From contig JAZTZP010000057.1 of the NCBI GenBank assembly GCA_045637525.1, positions 1 to 16,350 of the forward strand: a stretch of 16,350 bases of DNA, given 5' to 3'. A program made the position numbers and the translations under genes. This document shows, one piece after another, positions 6,747 to 14,306 of this stretch (position 1 is the stretch's first letter; every line of letters begins with the position of its first letter). This DNA comes from JAZTZP01 sp045637525. Its GTDB lineage: Bacteria; Bacillota; Clostridia; UBA1381. The notes under the pieces are model-generated. The model was not told the origin of the DNA. It worked only from the letters and a program-made list of their open reading frames with translations, and did not search any database.

Positions 6747-7694
6747 ATGAAAGTTATAACACGAAATAATAGACTATTTTACAGAAGAAATTTTACTGAT
6801 AATGTACCCATAGGAGTGAAGATATTTTCTTATATTTTGATTACTGCTTTTGCAATAACTTGCCTGATGCCGGTTTTGATAACTATATCAAGCTCATTTA
6901 CAGATGAAGAAGCTTTAGCGATAAACGGATACAGACTTATACCATCGAAATTCAGCTTTGATGCTTATACATATATTTTCAGTAATCCTAAGCAGGTTTT
7001 ACGAGGTTTTGGGGTTTCTGTATTTTCTGCAGTGACCACTACTATCCTCGGAGTATTCATTATGTCGATGTTTGCCTATGCAATAACTCGTCCTTCGTTT
7101 CCGTGGCGAAAGCAATTTCAGTTTTTTGGATTTTTACCGTCATTATTACCGGGAACCGCAGTGGCAACATTTATTGTGTATTCACAGTGGTATGGTTTAA
7201 GAGATAATATATGGGTATATGTTTTAATAGGTGCGATATCAATGTTTAATATTTTGATTTTGAGTACATATTTCAGGACGTCAATTCCGCATGAGGTTAT
7301 AGAGTCGGCCCAGATTGACGGGGCGGGTGAATTGACTACATGTTTTAAGATAGCATTTCCTATGGCTTTGCCCGTAATGGCAACAATAGCATTATTTATT
7401 ACTGTAGCACAATGGAATGATGTAAACACTCCGCTTTTGTATATAGTACAGCGAGATGATTTAGTATCGTTACAGTTACTTTTAAATCGTATTGAAGCAA
7501 ATATTAATTTTTTAACACAAATGGAGAGTGCAGGTGGAATTTCGACTGCGGATCTGGCACAGGAACAGAAGGCTTTGCCGTCAGAGGCATTTAAAATGGC
7601 ACTTACTGTTATAGCAATCCTGCCAATGCTTGTATCATATCCGTTTTTTCAACAGTATTTTATCAGCGGCATGACCGTTGGTTCGATAAAGTAA
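6747..7694 (+). CDS. ABC sugar transporter permease (LplC/YtcP type)
   Basis: Protein of 315 residues with about six membrane segments (near 26-48, 88-112, 128-146, 156-176, 205-222 and 284-302). The EAA motif is at about 184-210 (EVIESAQIDGAGELTTCFKI, then AFPMALP). It forms the membrane channel with the LplB-type permease and takes energy from a shared ATPase such as MsmX; no ATPase gene is present here, as is usual for this subfamily. The start at 6747 follows AAGGAGG (6735-6741) with 5-nt spacing. It begins 30 nt after the truncated permease and precedes the binding protein, the canonical order. Substrates in the family are oligosaccharides from pectin or other polysaccharides. The gene looks intact although its partner is broken. 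Confidence 0.9.
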   Translation: MKVITRNNRLFYRRNFTDNVPIGVKIFSYILITAFAITCLMPVLITISSSFTDEEALAINGYRLIPSKFSFDAYTYIFSNPKQVLRGFGVSVFSAVTTTILGVFIMSMFAYAITRPSFPWRKQFQFFGFLPSLLPGTAVATFIVYSQWYGLRDNIWVYVLIGAISMFNILILSTYFRTSIPHEVIESAQIDGAGELTTCFKIAFPMALPVMATIALFITVAQWNDVNTPLLYIVQRDDLVSLQLLLNRIEANINFLTQMESAGGISTADLAQEQKALPSEAFKMALTVIAILPMLVSYPFFQQYFISGMTVGSIK

Positions 7695-7732
7695 AAAAAG
7701 ATTATATAAATGTAACAGAAAGGAAGATGAAA

Positions 7733-9193
7733 ATGAAAAAAAACATTAAAAGAGGTGCTATATTTGCAATGGCAACAATTTTAGCAATAGGAGCATCGGG
7801 ATGTCAGAAGAAAGAAGAGTCCGGAATAGTGGAGCTTACATATTATGCGTCCAATAATCCGCAGCAGGATGATGAAAAAGTAATTGCAAAGGTTAATGAG
7901 TATTTAGAGGAAAAGATAGGTGTCCGTGTTAATTGGACTAATATTCCTTCGGGCGAATATGCTAAAAAGACAGGCATGTTGTTTGCAACGAACGAGAAGT
8001 TTGATGTTTGTTTTGTGGCGAGCGGTTACAATTTTGCGGAAAATGTTAAAAATGGTGTTTTTCTTCCGCTTGATGAATTGCTGAAGAATGAAGGTAAAGA
8101 GATATATGAAATGACTCCTGAATATTTTTTTGATGCAGCGACTATTGATGGTAAAATTTACGCACTGCCTCATTTAAAGGATGTGGGTGAACATTGGGTT
8201 ATATCATGCAGAAATAAGCTTTTGGAAAAGTACAATCTTGATGTTTCAAATATAACTAAATTAGAAGAGCTTACACCTGTTTTTCAGACTATAAAAGATA
8301 ATGAGCCCGGGGTATATCCTGTGTTGATGCGTGGTAACAATACATTTTTCAGATTTTTGCCGTTTGAGCAAATTACAGGAAGCAGTGTAGGGGCATTCAG
8401 AACAGATAAATTTGATAAAGTTATAAATCAGTATGATACAGATGAAGCCAGAGCGTTCTTTAAGCTTATGAGAGAATGGTATTTAAAAGGTTTTATTCGT
8501 TCTGATGCAGCTACTGCGACAAATGATTCGGATATTCAGGCTACAAAGAACTTTTTTGCACAGTATGGAGGATATTTGCCAACTTCTGAACTAAATATTG
8601 GTAAAACTGAGGATAATTATTTTACACCTATTATGGGATTAAACAATAATCATCTAAGAACCGGAAATGTCTTGGGGGCGGGATTTGCCATTTCATCAAA
8701 TTCAGACCATCCTGAAAAAGCAATGGAATTTATCAATCTCGTAAATACTGATTCATATTTAAGAAATTTGATAAATCTTGGAATAGAGGGTGAGCACTGG
8801 ATTGCGGTTGGTGAAAATCAGTGGAAGTTACCTGAGGGTGTTGAAAAGAAGGCTGACACAGGCTATAGTCCTACAGAATATACGTTAGGAAATCGTTTTA
8901 TACTTAGACTACAAGATAATATGCCGGAGAATAAGTGGGAGCTGTATGAAAAGTTTAATAATGATGCTGAAAAATATCCGACATTGGGATTTGTGTTTGA
9001 GCATTCAAATCTTTCAACTGAAATAGCTGCAGTGAATAGCGTATATCAGGAATATGCACCTGCACTGATGGTCGGAGCTGTTGATCCTGACGAATATCTT
9101 CCTAAATTTCTTAAAGAACTTGAATTGGCAGGAAGTGAAAAAATAATTGCCGAAATTCAGAGACAATACGATGAATGGAAGGAAAGTAAATAA
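7733..9193 (+). CDS. ABC sugar-binding lipoprotein (LplA/YtcQ type)
   Basis: Protein of 486 residues with a lipoprotein signal: basic MKKNIKR, a hydrophobic stretch and lipobox ASGC with lipidated C24. It captures an oligosaccharide outside the cell and delivers it to the permease pair. The C-terminal region (FVFEHSNLSTEIAAVNSVY, then DPDEYLPKFLKELELAGSEK) matches the DUF3502-like end of large LplA/YtcQ proteins. The start at 7733 is preferred over the ATG at 7727 because the AGAAAGGA site (7717-7724) is 8 nt from it and only 2 nt from the earlier one. The stop TAA (9191-9193) lies inside the terminal repeat of the downstream element, so the last residues may have been changed by insertion. 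No T-rich terminator follows. Confidence 0.9.
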   Translation: MKKNIKRGAIFAMATILAIGASGCQKKEESGIVELTYYASNNPQQDDEKVIAKVNEYLEEKIGVRVNWTNIPSGEYAKKTGMLFATNEKFDVCFVASGYNFAENVKNGVFLPLDELLKNEGKEIYEMTPEYFFDAATIDGKIYALPHLKDVGEHWVISCRNKLLEKYNLDVSNITKLEELTPVFQTIKDNEPGVYPVLMRGNNTFFRFLPFEQITGSSVGAFRTDKFDKVINQYDTDEARAFFKLMREWYLKGFIRSDAATATNDSDIQATKNFFAQYGGYLPTSELNIGKTEDNYFTPIMGLNNNHLRTGNVLGAGFAISSNSDHPEKAMEFINLVNTDSYLRNLINLGIEGEHWIAVGENQWKLPEGVEKKADTGYSPTEYTLGNRFILRLQDNMPENKWELYEKFNNDAEKYPTLGFVFEHSNLSTEIAAVNSVYQEYAPALMVGAVDPDEYLPKFLKELELAGSEKIIAEIQRQYDEWKESK

Positions 9194-9225
9194 ATTATAG
9201 TTTATCTGCGATAAACTATAATTTA
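9190..9225. repeat. Left terminal hairpin of the ladder element
   Basis: Perfect 15-bp stem TAAATTATAGTTTAT (9191-9205) with ATAAACTATAATTTA (9211-9225), loop CTGCG. The left terminal repeat is thus paired with a second internal copy of itself. The right end has a weaker counterpart, ATTATAG (9493-9499) with CTATAAT (9522-9528), enclosing an AGGC-GAAT-GCCT hairpin. Confidence 0.9.
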
Positions 9226-9227
9226 CA

Positions 9228-9304
9228 GTGAAATTTTTTGCCATAGGCAAAAAGTGAAATCCAACCATATGGTTGGGTGAAATTCGCATAAATGCGAGTG
9301 AAAT
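9228..9304 (+). repeat. Left arm: four GTGAAAT heptamers with hairpin spacers
   Basis: GTGAAAT occurs at 9228, 9254, 9277 and 9298. The spacers are each self-complementary: TTTTTGCC-ATA-GGCAAAAA (9235-9253), CCAACCATATGGTTGG (9261-9276) and TCGCAT-AA-ATGCGA (9284-9297). Heptamer starts are 26, 23 and 21 bp apart. Confidence 0.95.
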
Positions 9305-9414
9305 TTGCGGCGAATTCGCCGCAAGTTATGGAAAGAAAATCGACAAACGATTTTCTGAAATTCAAATTCAGAAATTGCTTGCAATTTCTCCCGAAACCTG
9401 CCGCATACCGACAT
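9305..9414. repeat. Apical region of the ladder element
   Basis: It contains a 20-nt perfect palindrome TTGCGGCGAATTCGCCGCAA (9305-9324), an 8-bp hairpin GAAAATCG (9335-9342) with CGATTTTC (9348-9355), a degenerate CTGAAAT (9355-9361), and the apex GAAATTGC-TT-GCAATTTC (9371-9388). In the apex a left-type GAAAT pairs directly with a right-type ATTTC. The 26 nt at 9389-9414 (rich in CCG) form no obvious hairpin and are the only clearly unpaired stretch. Confidence 0.8.
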
Positions 9415-9491
9415 ATTTCACCCATGCTTTGCGTGGATTTCACTCACACGAAGTGTCAATTTCACATTTTGCTGAAAGCAAAATATTTCAC
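9415..9491 (-). repeat. Right arm: four ATTTCAC heptamers with hairpin spacers
   Basis: ATTTCAC (GTGAAAT on minus) occurs at 9415, 9437, 9459 and 9485. Spacers: CCATGC-TTT-GCGTGG (9422-9436, one G-T pair), a short ACAC-GAA-GTGT hairpin (within 9444-9458) and ATTTTGCT-GAA-AGCAAAAT (9466-9484). From the outside inwards the spacing is 26, 22 and 22 bp, mirroring the left arm. Confidence 0.95.
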
Positions 9492-9528
9492 TATTATAGA
9501 TTAGAGGCGAATGCCTATAAACTATAAT

Positions 9529-9867
9529 TTATCTGCCTTTATAATCATTCAAAAGCTTATTAATATGCGCTCCGTGTTCTATTGAGCGGTCAAGCTCGAA
9601 CAGAAACTCCGGTGTACAGCGGAGCTGTACACGTCTGCCCATTTCGCGACGTATAAAGCCCGCCGCACTTTTTAATCCTGCCAAAGCGTTTTTCTGAACC
9701 TCTTCATCACCCATAACCGAAACATAAACCTTCGCATAGCGTAAATCGTTTGTAACGTTTACAGCAACAACGCTTGTCATTATCGGTATTCTCGAATCCT
9801 TGAGCTCGCGGATAACGCCCGACAGCTCTCTTTTTACTTCCTCGTTTATCTTATCAATTCTTGCCAT
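9529..9867 (-). CDS. rbfA: Ribosome-binding factor A
   Basis: Protein of 112 residues, close to the family's usual length. It binds the immature 30S subunit and helps process the 16S rRNA 5' end. The KH-like fold shows the typical opening (ARIDKINEEVKRELSGVI), the central DLRYAKVYVSVMG and the late LRCTPEFLFELDRSIEHG. The ATG at 9867 follows GGAGG closely. It is the last gene of the rimP-nusA-infB operon here, 32 nt after infB. Its stop TAA (9531-9529 on minus) is supplied by the terminal repeat of the ladder element. Genes often found after rbfA (nrnA/recJ-like, truB) are absent. Confidence 0.96.
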   Translation of the reverse strand: MARIDKINEEVKRELSGVIRELKDSRIPIMTSVVAVNVTNDLRYAKVYVSVMGDEEVQKNALAGLKSAAGFIRREMGRRVQLRCTPEFLFELDRSIEHGAHINKLLNDYKGR

Positions 9868-9880
9868 ATTACCTCCGTAT

Positions 9881-9899
9881 AACCGGTGGTTTTCCGGTT
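9881..9899 (-). other. Small hairpin between infB and rbfA
   Basis: AACCGG (9881-9886) pairs with CCGGTT (9894-9899), 7-nt loop, immediately after the infB stop and just ahead of the rbfA ribosome site. It lacks a T run, so it is more likely to affect mRNA stability or rbfA translation than to terminate. Confidence 0.5.
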
Positions 9900-12542
9900 T
9901 TATCTCTTAATCTCTTCCATAGTGAAGCACTCAACAATATCGCCTTCCTTAATATCATTGAAGTTCTCTACGCTGATACCGCATTCAAAGTTTTCGGCAA
10001 CCTCTTTTGCATCATCCTTAAATCTTTTAAGACTTGCTAAAGTACCCTCATGCACAACAATACCGTTACGCACAATTCTGATACTTGAATTACGCTGAAT
10101 TTTACCGTCTGTAACATAACATCCCGCAATAGTACCCACGCCTGAAACCTTAAATGTCTGGCGTATCTCGGCATGACCTGTAACAACTTCTTTAAATTCA
10201 GGATCAAGCATACCCTTCATAGCGGCCTCAATTTCCTCTATCGCCTGATAAATAACTCTGTAAAGACGAATATCAACCTCCTGACGCTCTGCCGCAGAAA
10301 CAGCACCTGCGTCCGGACGAACGTTAAATCCTACGATAATAGCGTTTGACGCATTAGCAAGCATAACGTCCGACTCGTTTACCGCACCTACACCGCCGTG
10401 AATAGCACGAACACGAACCTCGTCGTTTGAGAGTTTTTCCAAAGACTGCTTAACAGCCTCAACAGAGCCCTGAACGTCCGCTTTTATGATAACGTTAAGC
10501 TCTTTCATATTACCTTCGTCTATCTGACTGAACAGGTTATCAAGATTTACTCTTATTACCTTATTAAACTTATCCTCCTGCTGCTCCTGCTTTCTCTTCT
10601 GGGCAACCTCACGGGCAAGCTTTTCATTTGATACAACAACAAACGTATCACCGCCTGTCGGTGCTTCTGAAAGACCTAAAATCTCAACAGGCACAGATGG
10701 TCCGGCAGTCTTTACACGTCTTCCCTTGTCGTTTACCATAGCACGAACGTGACCTACGGCAGTTCCGGCGATAACAATGTCGCCTACATTAAGCGTTCCG
10801 TTCTGAACAAGAACAGTAGCAACAGGTCCTCGACCCTTGTCTATCTGCGCTTCTATAACTGTTCCCGATGCCGCTCTTGCAGGATTAGCCTTAAGCTCCT
10901 GCATATCTGCGATTAAGAGAACCATCTCTAAAAGTCCGTCTATGTTAATTCTCTGTTTTGCAGAAACCTCAACACATACGGTGTCTCCGCCCCATTCTTC
11001 AGGTACGAGCTCATGCTCCATAAGCATCTGACGCACTCTGTCAGGGTTTGCACCGTCTTTATCTATCTTATTTATTGCAACAACTATCGTTACCCCTGCA
11101 GCCTTCGCATGGTTGATAGCTTCTATTGTCTGAGGCATGATACCGTCATCAGCAGCAACAACAAGTATTGCAACGTCTGTTACCTGTGCACCTCTTGCAC
11201 GCATTGTTGTAAACGCTTCATGACCGGGTGTGTCTAAAAACGTGATATCACGTTCATTAAGACGTACACTGTAAGCACCTATATGCTGTGTTATTCCGCC
11301 GGCTTCCGAGGCTGTAACAGAAGTATCTCTTATAGCGTCAAGAAGCGATGTCTTACCGTGGTCAACGTGACCCATTACAACAACAACCGGCGGACGCGGA
11401 ACGAGGTCAGCCTCATCATCCGGAACTTCTGTTTCGTTAAATAGTATATCCTCTTTTGTAAGAACTATTTCCTGTTTTACAGTTATTCCGAATTCTTCAC
11501 CTATTAATGCCGCTGTGTCGTAGTCAATAGTCTGAGTTATCGTTGCCATTACGCCGAGCATCATCAGCTTTTTAACAATCTCAGCCGCACCCTTGCCAAG
11601 CTTTGAGGCAAGCTCACCCACAGTTATAACCTCAGGAATTTCAACTTCTGTTATAACCTTTAACGGTATTTCTTTCTTTGCAACCGGCTTTTCAAACTCC
11701 TGTTTTGACGGCTTTGACTTCTTATTCTTCTGTTTTCTTGATGTATCGAATCTGATATTTTGGGGAACAAGCTCCTCTATACGCTCTCTGCTTTCTATCT
11801 TTTCAATCTCAACAGTTGAAGTACGGGTATCAACGTATCTCTTTCTCTCGCTTGTATCTACCTTGTATTCCTCGCCCACTTCCTCATCGGAATGAATAAA
11901 TTCTATTCTCTGTCCCGATTTCTTCTTTTGCTTTTCGCGCGGCTTCTTCTCCTGCTTTTTCTCCTGCTTTGGTTCTTCCTTCTTTTCCGGCTTAGCTTCT
12001 GCCTTTTTCTCAGCTTTCGGTTCAGCCTTCTTTTCTTCCTTAGCTACTGCCTCAGGCTCAGCCTTCTTTTCTTCCTTAGACGCCGCCTTAGCTGCTGTCT
12101 CAGGCTTAGCTTTCTTTTCCGGCTTAGGCTCAGTTTTAGCTTCTGCCTCAGGCTTGGTTTTCTTATCAGCCTTCGGCGCTGCCTTTTTCTCAGTCTCAGT
12201 CTCCGTCTTTGTATTCTCATTTTCCTGAGACGGCTTTTTACGCATGGTCTTTTGTCTTGCTTCGGCAACTCTCTTTTCCTCTGCCTCAGCTGCGGCTTTT
12301 GCCTCCGCTTCCACCGCTTCCTTTATCATCTTAGCATGAAGCTCCTTTATATCCGATTCAGCCTCATCGCACAATTGCGTATAAATCTCTAATATTGCAG
12401 ATGCCTGCTCTTCTGTTAAAACACTCATATGGCTCTTTACTTCCATACCGTGCTCTGCAAGGTGTGCTAAAATTTCTTTGCTCGGAACATTAAGCTCCTT
12501 AGCAAACTCATGTACTTTCATAGATGTTTCTGCCATACTCAT
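9900..12542 (-). CDS. infB: Translation initiation factor IF-2
   Basis: Protein of 880 residues, a GTPase that brings fMet-tRNA to the 30S subunit and promotes subunit joining. Domains in order: an N-terminal IF2_N helix bundle (MKVHEFAKELNVPSKEILAH), then a long charged linker rich in Lys, Glu, Ala and Pro (about 65-210). Next come a second IF2_N module (VGELASKLGKGAAEIVKKLM, from 308) and the G domain with GHVDHGKT (391-398), DTPGH (437-441) and NKID (491-494). The beta-barrel and C-terminal tRNA-binding domains end near 880. It starts at 12542 behind AAAGG, overlapping ylxQ by 4 nt, which suggests coupled translation. The linker consists of imperfect PEKKAEPKA-like repeats and is probably variable between strains. 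Confidence 0.98.
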   Translation of the reverse strand: MSMAETSMKVHEFAKELNVPSKEILAHLAEHGMEVKSHMSVLTEEQASAILEIYTQLCDEAESDIKELHAKMIKEAVEAEAKAAAEAEEKRVAEARQKTMRKKPSQENENTKTETETEKKAAPKADKKTKPEAEAKTEPKPEKKAKPETAAKAASKEEKKAEPEAVAKEEKKAEPKAEKKAEAKPEKKEEPKQEKKQEKKPREKQKKKSGQRIEFIHSDEEVGEEYKVDTSERKRYVDTRTSTVEIEKIESRERIEELVPQNIRFDTSRKQKNKKSKPSKQEFEKPVAKKEIPLKVITEVEIPEVITVGELASKLGKGAAEIVKKLMMLGVMATITQTIDYDTAALIGEEFGITVKQEIVLTKEDILFNETEVPDDEADLVPRPPVVVVMGHVDHGKTSLLDAIRDTSVTASEAGGITQHIGAYSVRLNERDITFLDTPGHEAFTTMRARGAQVTDVAILVVAADDGIMPQTIEAINHAKAAGVTIVVAINKIDKDGANPDRVRQMLMEHELVPEEWGGDTVCVEVSAKQRINIDGLLEMVLLIADMQELKANPARAASGTVIEAQIDKGRGPVATVLVQNGTLNVGDIVIAGTAVGHVRAMVNDKGRRVKTAGPSVPVEILGLSEAPTGGDTFVVVSNEKLAREVAQKRKQEQQEDKFNKVIRVNLDNLFSQIDEGNMKELNVIIKADVQGSVEAVKQSLEKLSNDEVRVRAIHGGVGAVNESDVMLANASNAIIVGFNVRPDAGAVSAAERQEVDIRLYRVIYQAIEEIEAAMKGMLDPEFKEVVTGHAEIRQTFKVSGVGTIAGCYVTDGKIQRNSSIRIVRNGIVVHEGTLASLKRFKDDAKEVAENFECGISVENFNDIKEGDIVECFTMEEIKR

Positions 12543-12850
12543 TCACCTTTCCTTTCGTGGTATTTATTTCGTATTCCCGCGGCAAAATTTTTGTCCGTAA
12601 CAGCAGCTGCCGAGCACTCGCCTGTACCGAGTATCGCTCCTATGCTTTCTCTCATACCCATTTCAATAAATTCCGTTTTATAATAGGTACAGCAATCCTT
12701 TATTTCCTTCTTTGTCGTATCCGATGCATCGGACGCTATTATAACCAGCTCTGCTCTGTGTTTTTTTACCGCTTCGCTGCATAGCCTTGCACCGCACTCA
12801 ATCGCCCGTGCGCGCCTCGCAAGACCAAGCATATTTAATATGTTCTGCAT
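12539..12850 (-). CDS. ylxQ: L7Ae/L30e-family RNA-binding protein YlxQ
   Basis: Small protein of the L7Ae/L30e/Gadd45 fold, which binds kink-turn RNA. It has the typical NILNMLGLARRAR opening, AELVIIASDASDTTKK in the middle and IGAILGTGECSAAAVTDKNFA near the end. An ATG at 12865 would overlap the ylxR stop by 4 nt and give 108 residues. The ATG at 12850 has GAGGGA 7 nt upstream and matches the usual N-terminus, giving 103 residues, so I prefer it. Its place between ylxR and infB is conserved in Firmicutes. Confidence 0.93.
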   Translation of the reverse strand: MQNILNMLGLARRARAIECGARLCSEAVKKHRAELVIIASDASDTTKKEIKDCCTYYKTEFIEMGMRESIGAILGTGECSAAAVTDKNFAAGIRNKYHERKGE

Positions 12851-12861
12851 ACCATAATCCC

Positions 12862-13122
12862 TCATTCCGACTTTATGGCAAGAAGTAATTCGTTATATAT
12901 TACCTCCGGCACTTCTTTTTTACAAAATCTGTTTAACGCCCTTTTTTTCTTTGCAAGAGCAATACATTCTTCATCCTTGCATAAATATGCGCCTCTTGAT
13001 AAAATCTTCTGTTTTTTATCTATAACTGCCATACCGCTCTGGGGATCTCTTGTAATTCTTATAAGCTCATGCTTCGGTTTCATTTTTCTGCAGCCTATAC
13101 ACATTCTTTCCGGAACGCTCAA
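12862..13122 (-). CDS. ylxR: YlxR/RnpM RNA-binding protein
   Basis: Protein of 86 residues of the YlxR family (DUF448), named RnpM in Bacillus subtilis, where it was reported to bind and modulate RNase P RNA. The family signature is present: RMCIGCRKMKPKHELIRI near the start and LSRGAYLCKDEECI in the middle, followed by a basic helix. It starts with TTG (13122) behind a GAGGT site; no ATG is available before the conserved core. It lies 17 nt after nusA. Confidence 0.95.
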   Translation of the reverse strand: MSVPERMCIGCRKMKPKHELIRITRDPQSGMAVIDKKQKILSRGAYLCKDEECIALAKKKRALNRFCKKEVPEVIYNELLLAIKSE

Positions 13123-13139
13123 TTTTTACCTCATACCTT

Positions 13140-14258
13140 TCATTCCTCTGTATCATCCTCAGCAACCTTCGCCTGAGCGTCTGACATTATGTCTATCTTC
13201 CAGCCTGTAAGTCTTGCAGCAAGTCTTACGTTCTGACCTGATTTTCCGATAGCAAGCGACAGCTGATTGTCAGGCACTATGACGCGTGCTGTTTTCTCCT
13301 CATCGTTTGCACTCACAGATATAACCTTAGACGGGCTTAAGCTCTCGGTTATATATGCAACAGGATCCTCACTCCATTTTACAATGTCAATCTTTTCGTT
13401 TCTGAGTTCCTCGCCTATTTTCTGAACACGTATTCCCTTAGGACCTATACATGCACCCTGCGGATCCACTGCAGGATCTTTTGAATATACAGCAATCTTT
13501 GTTCTTGAGCCTGCTTCTCTTGATATGTTCTTTATCTCTACAAGTCCTTCCTCTATTTCAGGCACCTCACGCACAAAAAGCTGACGAACCATCAAAGGAT
13601 GTGTCCTTGATACTATTATTCTTGTTGTTCCTTTACTTCCGGGCTTTACCTCGCTCACATAGCATGTAAGCTTTTCATGAATTTCATATACTTCAGTGTT
13701 CGGCTGCTCCTTTTCGGGAAGCTCAGCTTCGTCCGGAGTACCTATATCGAGATATACTCTTCCATGCTCTATTCTCTGAACAGTACCCGTAACAAGCTGA
13801 CCGATTTTTTCTGTATACTCATTAAATATCATTCCGCGCTCTGCTTCACGTATACGCTGAGTTACGATATTTTTTGCAGCCATAGCCGCAATTCTTCCGA
13901 AATCTCTCGGTGTAACCTCTACTTCCACGAAATCGCCTATCTCATATACCGGGTTTATTTCTCTTGCAGCTTCAAGAGTTATTCTCTCGTGAAGCTCATC
14001 CTCAAATACCTCTTCGCTTACCTCTTTTTCAGCCATAACTCTTATCGTGCCGGTAAACTCTCCATCCTCCGTACGCTCCATTATAACACGCACCTTCGGA
14101 CCATCCTTATCAAAGCTGCGGGCAAAGTTTTTCTTATATGCCGCAACCATCGCATCCTCAAGAGCCTTTACGATTATCTCCTTATCCAGGCCTCTCTCTT
14201 CGCAAAGCTGGGTTAATGCAGTCATTAACGACTCTTGCTTTACTTCCTTCTTTTTCAT
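13140..14258 (-). CDS. nusA: Transcription elongation/termination factor NusA
   Basis: Protein of 372 residues that binds RNA polymerase and nascent RNA and controls pausing, termination and antitermination. The N-terminal polymerase-binding domain covers about 1-140, an S1 domain about 152-220 (GQLVTGTVQRIEHGRVYLDI). KH1 carries the GPKG loop (272-275) and KH2 carries GKSG (338-341). It ends with a short acidic tail, as is normal for Firmicutes without the enterobacterial C-terminal repeats. AAAGGA abuts an ATG at 14270, which is too close; the ATG at 14258 is 12 nt away and matches the family start better, so I choose it with reserve. NusA may regulate its own operon through the leader. Confidence 0.97.
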   Translation of the reverse strand: MKKKEVKQESLMTALTQLCEERGLDKEIIVKALEDAMVAAYKKNFARSFDKDGPKVRVIMERTEDGEFTGTIRVMAEKEVSEEVFEDELHERITLEAAREINPVYEIGDFVEVEVTPRDFGRIAAMAAKNIVTQRIREAERGMIFNEYTEKIGQLVTGTVQRIEHGRVYLDIGTPDEAELPEKEQPNTEVYEIHEKLTCYVSEVKPGSKGTTRIIVSRTHPLMVRQLFVREVPEIEEGLVEIKNISREAGSRTKIAVYSKDPAVDPQGACIGPKGIRVQKIGEELRNEKIDIVKWSEDPVAYITESLSPSKVISVSANDEEKTARVIVPDNQLSLAIGKSGQNVRLAARLTGWKIDIMSDAQAKVAEDDTEE

Positions 14259-14306
14259 TTTTATTACCATTCCTTTCTTAAAAAATCTGATTAAGCAAAT
14301 AACTAC

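Larger units (their letters stand above)
9190..9532. mobile_element. GTGAAAT-ladder element with 16-bp terminal inverted repeats (MITE-like, non-coding)
   Basis: A 343-bp non-coding element. Its ends are perfect inverted copies: ATAAATTATAGTTTAT (9190-9205) and ATAAACTATAATTTAT (9517-9532). Inside are four GTGAAAT on the left and four ATTTCAC on the right, separated by different short hairpins, with an apical hairpin at 9371-9388. It carries no transposase. Both strands read the same architecture, so it could fold as RNA from either direction or as a DNA cruciform. No target duplication is obvious beyond the TA inside each end. I do not recognise it as REP, BIME, ERIC or a named MITE family; whether it is mobile is inference. 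Confidence 0.85.

Noticed and set aside
9191..9240. Hairpin plus T run as an intrinsic terminator for the binding-protein gene
   Set aside because: The stem has only A/T pairs apart from one C-G, and the T run belongs to the next hairpin rather than following the stem directly.
9228..9491. CRISPR-like array (short repeats with unique spacers)
   Set aside because: The repeats are only 7 nt and invert at the centre, and each spacer is self-complementary. There is no leader and no cas gene.
9014..9527. Several open frames of 63-91 codons in the ladder element on both strands
   Set aside because: They arise from AT-rich palindromes, overlap each other, have no ribosome site and no family features.
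9190..9532. Classic IS element
   Set aside because: 343 bp with no transposase frame; at most a non-autonomous element.
11892..12392. 166-codon plus-strand frame opposite infB
   Set aside because: It is the antisense of the Lys/Glu/Ala-rich linker, giving Leu/Phe/Ser runs with no domain; infB on the other strand is certain.
13677..14216. 179-codon plus-strand frame opposite nusA
   Set aside because: It is a shadow of the nusA codons with no recognisable features.
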